Assembly: GCF_007828035.1 (NCBI RefSeq)
Contig: NZ_VITV01000005.1
Coordinates: 124,001 to 188,000 of the forward strand
Reading direction: 5' to 3'
Length of the DNA stretch: 64,000 bases
Source of the DNA: Nitrospirillum amazonense
GTDB taxonomy: Bacteria; Pseudomonadota; Alphaproteobacteria; Azospirillales; Azospirillaceae
The position numbers were made by a program, and so were the translations under genes. The notes under the pieces are model-generated. The model was not told where the DNA came from, searched no databases, and was given only the letters and a program-made list of their open reading frames with translations. Each line of letters starts with the position of its first letter. Within the stretch, counting starts at the first letter, position 1. Of the stretch, positions 50,887 through 58,437 are shown one piece after another.

Positions 50887-51855
50887 ATGCGGCGTTTGAC
50901 GCGATGCGCGGCGCTGGCTGGCCTGATGGCCGCCATCTCTTCCCTGGCCATGGCCCAGCCCGTCGATCCCAAGGCGACCTTGGATGCTTTGGACCAGGCC
51001 TTCGGTGGCCATCAGCCAGGTGCCCGCGCCGTGCACGCCAAGGGCCTGGTGGTGGAGGGGACCTTCGTCCCGTCCCCGGCCGCCGCCGGCGTCAGCCGGG
51101 CGCCGCACTTCCAGGCGGGCCCGACGCCCGTCACCATCCGTTTCTCCAACTTCGCCGGCATCCCCACCCAGGCGGATGGCGACGCCATGGCCAGCCCTCG
51201 TGGAATGGCGCTGAAGTTCCATCTGGCCGACGGCACCGACACCGACATCGTCGCCCATTCCGTGAACGGATTCCCGGTAGCGACGGCGGCTGATTTCCTG
51301 GCCATGGTCCAGGCGGCGGCCGCGCACGACCTTCCGACCTTCCTGGCGTCCCACCCGGGGGCCCGTGCCTTCGAGGCGTTGCCCAAGCCCATCCCCGCCA
51401 GCTACGCCACCCTGGGCTATTTCGCCGTCAACGCCTTCCGCTTCACCAACGCCCAGGGCCGGGCCACCCTCGGCCGCTACCGCCTGGTGCCGGAGGTGGG
51501 GCAGACGCTGCTAACTCCCGCCGAGGCGGCGGGCCGGCCGGCCGATTATCTGACGGCGGAGATGGCGCGGCGCCTGGCCCAGGGCCCGGCGCGCTTCCGC
51601 CTGATGCTGCAGGTGGCGGAGACCGGCGACAGGGTCGATGACGCCACTGTCGCCTGGCCGGAGACGCGGCGGCAGGTCGATCTGGGCACGCTGACCCTGA
51701 CTGGCGTCGCGTCCGACCAGGACTTCCAGCAGCGCACCCTGTTGTTCCTGCCCGGCCGCCTGCCCGCCGGCATCGAGCCCGCCGACCCCATGGTCGATGC
51801 CCGCACCCCCATCTACGGCGCCTCTTTCCGCCGGCGCATGGGGGAGACTGGCTGA
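50887..51855 (+). CDS. Secreted catalase-family peroxidase
   Basis: A 322-residue small catalase-fold protein of the SrpA type. It has a signal peptide (RLTRCAALAGLMAAISSLAMA) and so acts in the periplasm. The distal haem region is VHAKGLVVEG near 49 with FSNFAGIPT near 82-90, MALKFH near 102, and a candidate proximal tyrosine in RTPIY near the C-terminus. It is much shorter than true catalases (about 480), so peroxidase rather than catalase activity is more likely. The ATG at 50887 gives the signal peptide; GTG/ATG starts upstream are weaker. Confidence 0.82.
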   Translation: MRRLTRCAALAGLMAAISSLAMAQPVDPKATLDALDQAFGGHQPGARAVHAKGLVVEGTFVPSPAAAGVSRAPHFQAGPTPVTIRFSNFAGIPTQADGDAMASPRGMALKFHLADGTDTDIVAHSVNGFPVATAADFLAMVQAAAAHDLPTFLASHPGARAFEALPKPIPASYATLGYFAVNAFRFTNAQGRATLGRYRLVPEVGQTLLTPAEAAGRPADYLTAEMARRLAQGPARFRLMLQVAETGDRVDDATVAWPETRRQVDLGTLTLTGVASDQDFQQRTLLFLPGRLPAGIEPADPMVDARTPIYGASFRRRMGETG

Positions 51856-51926
51856 GTGTTCCGCCGCACAACGGTCATCAGGGTGCGCTTGACAGGGGCC
51901 TGGGTCTTGACCAACTATGAAGGATG

Positions 51927-51967
51927 AAGCCGCACACGGGAAAAGCCCGGTGCGGCTTTTCTATTTT
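51927..51967 (+). terminator. Rho-independent terminator after the catalase gene
   Basis: AAGCCGCAC (51927-51935) pairs with GTGCGGCTT (51950-51958), extended by CGGG/CCCG past a one-base bulge, followed by TTCTATTTTT. Confidence 0.9.
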
Positions 51968-52053
51968 TAAAAGACTTTGCTGACGAAGGGGTCCGCCGAC
52001 GGCAATCCGGCCGCAGGCGGGAAGGACCCCAGAATAAAAGAGGAGTTTTCCGA

Positions 52054-53562
52054 TTGAACGCACCGGTTTCCCTGCAGGCTGACAAGGTCGTCACCTTCAC
52101 CGACGCGGATGCTGCCTTCACCCATGTGCTGGCGCTGTACAATGATGCGGTCGGGCATTTGCGGGCCCGCTTCCAGGATTATGCCAGGGGCGAGAGTTTC
52201 ACCGGCCGGGTGCGCCGCTTCTATCCGTTCGTGCAGGTGACGGTGGACCATGAGCCCCGGGTGGACAGCCGCCTGGCCTATGGCTTCGTTTCCGGTCCCG
52301 GCACCTACCGCACCACGCTGACGCGGCCCGACCTTTACGCCCACTACTACCGCCACCAGTTCCAGCAGCTGCTGCGCAACCACACCACCAGCATCGAGGT
52401 GGGGGTGAGCGACATGCCCATCCCCATCCAGTTCGCCTTCCCGGAAGGCATGCATGTGGAAGGCGACCTGCCGCCGGAACATTTGCGCAAGCTGCGCGAG
52501 GTCTTCGACCTGCCCGACTTGGCGGTCATGGATGACAGCATCGTCAACGGCACCTATGAATGCCCGCCGGGCTCGCCTGAGCCGCTGGCCCTGTTCACCG
52601 GGCCGCGCGTGGACTACAGCCTGCACCGGCTGAAGCACTATTCCGCCACGGCGCCGGACCACTTCCAGAACTACGTGCTGTTCACCAACTACCAGTTCTA
52701 CATCGACGAGTTCGTGCGCCGGGGGCTGGAGACCATGCAGCCGTCGGACGATCCGGAGGTGCAGGCCTACCGCTCGCAATACGTGGCCTTCGTCGAGCCC
52801 GGCGACCACGTGACTTTTAATCAGGCCGTGGAACCCGGCCGCGCCACTGAGGGGGAGCGGGTCAAGCGCCTGCCCCAGATGCCCGCCTATCACCTGAAGC
52901 GGGCGGACGGGAACGGCATCACCATCGTCAACATCGGTGTCGGCCCCAGCAACGCCAAGACGATCACCGACCATATCGCCGTGCTGCGGCCCCACGTCTG
53001 GCTGATGCTGGGCCACTGCGCCGGCCTGCGTGAGACGCAGCGCCTGGGCGACTACGTCCTGGCCCACGGCTACGTGCGCGAGGACAAGGTGCTGGACGCC
53101 GACCTGCCCACCTGGATCCCCGTGCCGCCCCTGGCCGAGGTGCAGGTGGCCCTGGAAAAGGCGGTGGGCCACGTCACCGGGCTGGAGGGCTGGGAGCTGA
53201 AGAGCCTCATGCGCACCGGCACAGTGGCCACCATCGACAACCGCAACTGGGAACTTCGTGACTACCGCGAGCCGGTGCAGCGCTTCAGCCAGAGCCGCGC
53301 CATCGCGCTGGATATGGAATCGGCCACCATCGCCGCCAACGGCTTCCGCTTCCGCGTGCCCTATGGCACCCTGCTGTGCGTGTCGGACAAGCCGCTGCAT
53401 GGCGAGCTGAAGCTGCCCGGCATGGCCAACCACTTCTACCGCGCCCGGGTGGACCAGCACCTGGCCATCGGCATGCTCGCCATGGAGCTGATGCGGGAGA
53501 ACGGCCTGGAACGCCTGCACAGCCGCAAGCTGCGCAGCTTCGTCGAGGCGGCGTTCCAGTAA
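52054..53562 (+). CDS. amn: AMP nucleosidase
   Basis: A 502-residue AMP nucleosidase, which splits AMP to adenine and ribose 5-phosphate. The nucleoside-phosphorylase-like C-terminal domain includes NIGVGPSNAKTITDHIAVLRPH near 296-317 and ALDMESATIAANGFRFRVP near 415-433, both typical; the N-terminal domain (1-200) is specific to Amn. The start is TTG at 52054 with AGGAG at 52041; the next ATG is inside the conserved part. The next gene, yciB, overlaps by one base. Confidence 0.93.
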   Translation: MNAPVSLQADKVVTFTDADAAFTHVLALYNDAVGHLRARFQDYARGESFTGRVRRFYPFVQVTVDHEPRVDSRLAYGFVSGPGTYRTTLTRPDLYAHYYRHQFQQLLRNHTTSIEVGVSDMPIPIQFAFPEGMHVEGDLPPEHLRKLREVFDLPDLAVMDDSIVNGTYECPPGSPEPLALFTGPRVDYSLHRLKHYSATAPDHFQNYVLFTNYQFYIDEFVRRGLETMQPSDDPEVQAYRSQYVAFVEPGDHVTFNQAVEPGRATEGERVKRLPQMPAYHLKRADGNGITIVNIGVGPSNAKTITDHIAVLRPHVWLMLGHCAGLRETQRLGDYVLAHGYVREDKVLDADLPTWIPVPPLAEVQVALEKAVGHVTGLEGWELKSLMRTGTVATIDNRNWELRDYREPVQRFSQSRAIALDMESATIAANGFRFRVPYGTLLCVSDKPLHGELKLPGMANHFYRARVDQHLAIGMLAMELMRENGLERLHSRKLRSFVEAAFQ

Positions 53563-54134
53563 TGTCCCAGCTGATCCGTCTGCTTCTGGAATGGGGCCCG
53601 TTGGTCGTCTTCTTCGTGGCCAACGCCAAGGGTGGGATCATGGTCGCCACCGCCGCCTTCATGGTGGCGGCGGTGGTGGCCCTGCCCATTTATCGCAAGC
53701 TGGACGGCAAGTGGCCGCTGATGCCGCTGGTCACCTGCGGCTTTGTGCTGGTGTTTGGCGGCCTGACCCTGTGGCTGAACGATGAGACCTTCATCAAGGT
53801 GAAGGCCACCATCATCTACCTGCTGTTCGCCCTGGCCCTGGCCGTGGGCGTGGCCCTGCGCCGCAACCTTCTGGCCCAGGTGCTGGTGGGCGTGGAGCTG
53901 GATCCCGCCGGCTGGCGCCGCCTGACCGTGCGCTGGATGGCCTTTTTCCTGGTGCTGGCCGGCGCCAACGAGGTGGCGTGGCGTTTTCTGACCACCGACC
54001 AGTGGGTGGCCTATAAGTCCTTCGTCGTCATTCCGCTGTTCGTGCTGTTCAGCATGGCTCAGGTGCCCCTGATCCTGAAGCATCAGGTGCCGGAAGCCGG
54101 GGGCGGTGCGGACGGCCAGGGCGGCGGAGCGTAA
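53562..54134 (+). CDS. yciB: Inner-membrane septation protein A family
   Basis: A 190-residue membrane protein of the YciB/IspZ family with five predicted membrane helices. Family words are LLLEWGPLVVFFVANAKGGI near 8-27, LDGKWPLMPLVTC near 49 and WRRLTVRWMAFFLVLAGANEV near 116-136. YciB affects septation and envelope integrity in enterics and Shigella. ATG 53562 overlaps the amn TAA; a lipoprotein gene follows after 2 bases. Confidence 0.9.
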   Translation: MSQLIRLLLEWGPLVVFFVANAKGGIMVATAAFMVAAVVALPIYRKLDGKWPLMPLVTCGFVLVFGGLTLWLNDETFIKVKATIIYLLFALALAVGVALRRNLLAQVLVGVELDPAGWRRLTVRWMAFFLVLAGANEVAWRFLTTDQWVAYKSFVVIPLFVLFSMAQVPLILKHQVPEAGGGADGQGGGA

Positions 54135-54136
54135 GG

Positions 54137-55156
54137 ATGCGCAAGCGGCGCAGCGGACTTGCGGTGGCGCTGATGCTGGGCCTGGCGGCTTGCGCCAGCA
54201 ACAACGCCCAGGAACATGGCACCGCCCTGCATCATCTGGGCGGCCCCGCCGATGGGGTGGTGCTGCCGCCGGTGGAGGGCCCCCGCCAGCCCGGCGCCGA
54301 CGGGGCCGATCCCCAAGTCGCGCCGGACGTGGCGCCGGTCCCTGGCGCGCCATCCGCCGCGACGACGGGCAAGCGGCCGGCCGCCGCCCTGTCACGATCC
54401 GCCCAACCTGCGCCGGCCACGGCCGCCGGGCCGTTCGCGCCGCCCCCGGACACCGGCATCCAGGAGGTGGTGGTGACGCCCTTGGACGTCAGCGGCTATT
54501 GGAAGATCACCGCCCGCTCCACCTTCGGCCTGGGCGATTCGGCTTTCTACAAGCGCTATGAGAACGACACCCACATCTGCCGGTTCGAGCAGACGCGTGG
54601 CCGCCTGCGGGCCTATTGCCCCCTGCTGGACTCGGTGGGGGAGGGGGAGCTGGAGGAGCGCCACCTCAGCCTGTCATGGAGCCTGGCGGGTGGCATCGCC
54701 TTCCATGTCGATGCCGAGGTCGAGGGAACGGCGGGCCAGCAATTATCCTTCACCGGCCAGGCCAACGGCCGGCTGGTGGGTTTCCTGCCGGTGACGGCGC
54801 AGGTGCCGGCGCGTGGCGTGCATTTCGAACCACCGGCGGACGCGGCCCCGCCCAGCCTGGCGGCCCTGCGCCAGGCCCTGGCCGACTGGGATGGCGGCCA
54901 GCTGACGCCTGGCCTCTACACCCCCAACCTGCTGCCCCGCCTGAGCAAGCTGCTGGCCCGCCCGAACCGCGCCGCGGGGCGGGGCGCCTTGCAGGGCCTG
55001 CGCTATATCGGCAGCATCGAGCGCGCGCTGAACAAGAAGGACGCGCCCGACGCCCGCGTCAGCCACGACGTCTATGAGGCGCGGTATGCCAGCGGTACCT
55101 GGCTGTGCGTGGTCCACCTGGACGCCGATGGCAAGATCAGCGATTTCGCCTGCTAG
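54137..55156 (+). CDS. Hypothetical lipoprotein, 339 residues
   Basis: A signal peptide with lipobox LAAC at about 16-19 (MLGLAAC) marks an envelope lipoprotein. The following stretch (20-100) is Pro/Ala-rich and likely disordered. A beta-rich domain spans about 115-230 (WKITARSTFGLGDSAFYKRYEN) and a C-terminal domain 250-339 ends SGTWLCVVHLDADGKISDFAC. No known family recognised. It starts 2 bases after yciB, so amn-yciB-lipoprotein form one transcript. Its stop overlaps the stop of the leftward YfhO gene by 4 bases. Confidence 0.75.
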   Translation: MRKRRSGLAVALMLGLAACASNNAQEHGTALHHLGGPADGVVLPPVEGPRQPGADGADPQVAPDVAPVPGAPSAATTGKRPAAALSRSAQPAPATAAGPFAPPPDTGIQEVVVTPLDVSGYWKITARSTFGLGDSAFYKRYENDTHICRFEQTRGRLRAYCPLLDSVGEGELEERHLSLSWSLAGGIAFHVDAEVEGTAGQQLSFTGQANGRLVGFLPVTAQVPARGVHFEPPADAAPPSLAALRQALADWDGGQLTPGLYTPNLLPRLSKLLARPNRAAGRGALQGLRYIGSIERALNKKDAPDARVSHDVYEARYASGTWLCVVHLDADGKISDFAC

Positions 55157-57855
55157 CTGCCGGCGCGGGACGCTTTTTCCCGCCCCCTCCATGTCCGCCA
55201 TCCCAGGGCCGTCAGCAACAAGCCGGCGGCGAAGGCCGCGTACCCCAGGGGCATGAAGGGCGGGCGGAAGTGGAACTCCACCACCGACCGGCCCGCAGGC
55301 AGGGCGACCCGCTGGAACAGTTCCCCCTGCCGCAGGACGGGGCTGTCCTGGCCGTTGACGGTGGCTGTCCATCCAGGCAGGTAGAGTTCCCGCCGTGTCA
55401 GCGTTGCCGGCGCGGGACAATCCACGGCCGCCTGCACGCGCACGGTGGCGTCGATCGCGCACCCGTCAGCCTGGAAATAGGGTGCCGGGGGCTGGCGCAT
55501 CTCATAAATGTCCATGACGGCATCGGAATAGATGGGCGCATCCACGAAGGCCGGAACGGGTGAGCCCAGGCCGATGACGGCTTCCCATCCCGGCTTGGGT
55601 ACGCCGTCCAGGGCCAGGGCGCGGGGCCGGCCGGCATGGCCTTGAATGGCCCAGATGACCACCGGCACCGCGCCGCCGGACTTGCGCCATTCCAGGGTGA
55701 CCGGCGCGCTGCCGGGCAGCAGGGGATGGTCCAGGGAGATGCGGGCATAGCGGCCGTCACGGGCGGTGGCCAGGTCGGTTCGCCCGGTGGCGCAGACGTC
55801 GCCCCGGCACGCCGTCACCAGCAAAGCCCCGTCGCTCTTGTCGCCGTAGGTTCCCAGCATGACGCTGACGTCATGCACCTCATTCCCCGCCGGATAATCC
55901 GGCACCTCCAGCGTCACCCGCGTGCCGTCGTCCAGGCGCAGGGGCTGGTGGCCAGGGTCGTTCGGGTCCTGGCCGGCATCCCATCCGAAGGGCGAAATGC
56001 CCGGCGGGGCGACCACGTATTTGACACCCACCTCGCGGAAGGCGTCCAGGTTGCGCATCAGGTTTTGCGCCTGGCTGCCCCGGCTGGGATCCAGGTGTCC
56101 ATAGGGGCCGAAGGTCACACCGGTGGTGTTGTCGTCCAGATGGTCGTGAACGTAGCGCGTCCAGGCGGCGGGCAGGGGCAGGTCATCGTGGTTCAGGCTG
56201 GCGACGCCGTAAAAGGACCCATAGTTGGGCTGTATGGGTCCCAGGGTGTAAAAGCGCTGCAATCCCAAATTCTGCCGCAGGAAGTGGATGCCCCCCAGCT
56301 GCAGCGTGCCGGCCCTGACCGTCCACACCGCCGGCACCAGGAACAGGGCGATGGCCTCCACGACGGTGAAGGCCGCCAGGCCCAGGGCCTGGCGCCGGCC
56401 ATCCAGACGCGGGAATGCCAGGATGCAGACACCCAGCGCCAAGGCCGCGGCGCAGCCCATCGATAGCCGGTACCATGTCAGGACGGCGGCGTCGTTGAAG
56501 CGGCCCCACGACAGGACGGCGGCGGCCAACACCAGCAGCGCCAGGGCGGCGGCCCCGTTCCGAAAAAGCGGGCGGGCCCACAATCGCCGCATATCGCCGG
56601 CCTGGGCCAAGTCGTGGGAGGCCAAGTCGTGGCAGGCCAAGCCGGCCAGGACAGCCAGGGCGAATTCGAAAGAGGGCGGCAGGTAGCGCGTGAAGATGCT
56701 GTTGGTGACCATGGGCACGGCGGTGACCAGATGGGTCAGGCCAGGCACGCCGTAGAGGGTGGCGATGGTGAAGAGCGACCATGCGCCCAAGGTCAGGCGC
56801 AGGCCGCGCCACCGCCGCGCCCACAGGCCCATCACTGCCATGGCCGGCATCATCATGCCGATATAGCCCCCGGCCCGCCCCCAGAAGACGCCGGCGTCCG
56901 CGGTGGTAGCGTCCGTCAGCCGCCCATGGAGGTAGGGCATCAGCAAGGTGATGAGGCGTTCCTGACCCAGTCGGACATAACGATAGCCTTCGCCGCCATG
57001 GGCGCCCACGAAAGCGTGCGGCAGATATCCCAGGAAGGCGATCAGGATGGGGGCGGCCAGCAGGACGCCGGCCCCGACGCCCAGCGCCAGGCGCGCCAGG
57101 TACATCGCGGCTTGGCGGCGTTCCAGGCCGGGCAGGCGGGCCATGGTCCAGGCGGCGGCCAGCAGCCCGTCCAGGTAGGCCATTTCCGGAAAGCCGGCGT
57201 ACAGGGATAGCGCGACCCCCAGCCCGATCCAGCCCCATCCCCCCCGGCGCGTCCCCTCGCGGCCGGCGATCACAGTCAGACGGACATCCTCCACTCCCAG
57301 CAGGATCATGGGCAGGAAGCAGATGGGGTTGATGACGGCGTTGGCCAGCCAGGCGTACGTGCCGTTGAATTCGAACAGCAGGGCGGCGGTGCCGGCGGCC
57401 AGGGCGTCCGTGCCCAAGCGGCGCATCAGCAGCACGGTGAAGATGCCGGCGATGATCTGCATCGCGATGTGCATGTAAAGCTGGCCGTCCGGCAGGGCCA
57501 GCAGCGGCGTCAGGGGGAACAGCGCCGCCGACTGCATCTCTCCGGCCAGCGGCATGCCCACGCCTTCATACGGGTTCCACCAGGGCAGGTGGCCTGACAG
57601 CAGGTCCAGGGCCGCGCGATGCCCCAGCGTCTGGCTGGTGAAGCCGACGTTGGGGTCCAGCGACGACACCCCGTCGGCGTTCAGCCCGGTGACCAGGTCG
57701 CTGTTCATCAGGGCCGGGTTGGCCAGGCGCAGATGCAGGATTTGGTGCAGCTTGGCCAGCACAGGCATCAGCACCGCCAGGATGAACGCCGTGCGAAAGC
57801 CGTTGCGGCTGTTCCGGTCCGGCGGTGCGCCTGCGGCTGCGGGCATCTGGGGCAT
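55153..57855 (-). CDS. YfhO-family membrane protein, paralogue A
   Basis: A 900-residue integral membrane protein of the YfhO type: about a dozen membrane helices up to residue 510, then a large periplasmic beta-rich domain and a final helix. Family-typical segments are LDPNVGFTSQ and PWWNPYEGVGMPLAGEMQ near 80-105, LQRFYTLGPIQPNYGSFYG near 540 and LYLPGWTATVNGQ near 850. In Listeria and Bacillus, YfhO proteins are GT-C enzymes that glycosylate teichoic acid with sugar from a CsbB/GtrB-made lipid carrier. ATG 57855 has AGGA upstream; a TTG at 57897 is also in frame. Two more copies follow to the right, B and C; this one is the most diverged. Confidence 0.82.
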   Translation of the reverse strand: MPQMPAAAGAPPDRNSRNGFRTAFILAVLMPVLAKLHQILHLRLANPALMNSDLVTGLNADGVSSLDPNVGFTSQTLGHRAALDLLSGHLPWWNPYEGVGMPLAGEMQSAALFPLTPLLALPDGQLYMHIAMQIIAGIFTVLLMRRLGTDALAAGTAALLFEFNGTYAWLANAVINPICFLPMILLGVEDVRLTVIAGREGTRRGGWGWIGLGVALSLYAGFPEMAYLDGLLAAAWTMARLPGLERRQAAMYLARLALGVGAGVLLAAPILIAFLGYLPHAFVGAHGGEGYRYVRLGQERLITLLMPYLHGRLTDATTADAGVFWGRAGGYIGMMMPAMAVMGLWARRWRGLRLTLGAWSLFTIATLYGVPGLTHLVTAVPMVTNSIFTRYLPPSFEFALAVLAGLACHDLASHDLAQAGDMRRLWARPLFRNGAAALALLVLAAAVLSWGRFNDAAVLTWYRLSMGCAAALALGVCILAFPRLDGRRQALGLAAFTVVEAIALFLVPAVWTVRAGTLQLGGIHFLRQNLGLQRFYTLGPIQPNYGSFYGVASLNHDDLPLPAAWTRYVHDHLDDNTTGVTFGPYGHLDPSRGSQAQNLMRNLDAFREVGVKYVVAPPGISPFGWDAGQDPNDPGHQPLRLDDGTRVTLEVPDYPAGNEVHDVSVMLGTYGDKSDGALLVTACRGDVCATGRTDLATARDGRYARISLDHPLLPGSAPVTLEWRKSGGAVPVVIWAIQGHAGRPRALALDGVPKPGWEAVIGLGSPVPAFVDAPIYSDAVMDIYEMRQPPAPYFQADGCAIDATVRVQAAVDCPAPATLTRRELYLPGWTATVNGQDSPVLRQGELFQRVALPAGRSVVEFHFRPPFMPLGYAAFAAGLLLTALGWRTWRGREKASRAGS

Positions 57856-58110
57856 TGGCGGTCCTGCGGCTGGAGATGTTGGGACTGGATCCCTCAATGG
57901 TCCGTGGATTTCAAGTCCCGCAAGGCTCTACCGCCCTGGATTGAATCCCTCCCGTTTGAATCTCTTGCGTTACGGTGGGGCGGCCCCGCGTTACCGCCCG
58001 GTAAATTCGGGTAACCTCCTGGTTTCGCCGCCTTGTCCTTCCCCACCGTCCTTGTAGAGAGGGCGGGCGCGCCCTCGCGCGCCATCGCCATATAAGGGGA
58101 GAATAGGGCC

Positions 58111-58437
58111 ATGCGTAACCGGATGATCTTGGGCGCCGCCATCGGCTGCCTATCCTTGAGCGGCTGCGTCATCAACGCCGACGACAGCGGCCACCACTAC
58201 GACATGCCGCGCACGGCCACCACCGTCTGCCGGCGTGAGGTCGACCATGTGTACGACGACTATTACAAGATCGCCTTCGACCTGCCCATGTTGGCCACCG
58301 ATGCCGATGGCCGCCAGACGGTGGTCCAGCCCTTCACCCTGATGCCCCGCCGCGACATCACCGCCGCCGCCGGCCGCCATGTCATGCGCTGCGTCGTCAA
58401 GGACACGGCCCTGATCTCGGTCAGCGAGGATCGCTGA
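58111..58437 (+). CDS. Small hypothetical lipoprotein
   Basis: A 108-residue protein with a signal peptide and lipobox LSGC (MILGAAIGCLSLSGC). The mature part has four cysteine-free strand-like segments and two cysteines (TTVCRREVD, MRCVVKD) that could pair. No known family. It is the only rightward gene inside the leftward YfhO cluster and overlaps the end of paralogue B by 17 bases tail to tail. GGGGAG before the ATG is a fair RBS. Confidence 0.7.
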   Translation: MRNRMILGAAIGCLSLSGCVINADDSGHHYDMPRTATTVCRREVDHVYDDYYKIAFDLPMLATDADGRQTVVQPFTLMPRRDITAAAGRHVMRCVVKDTALISVSEDR

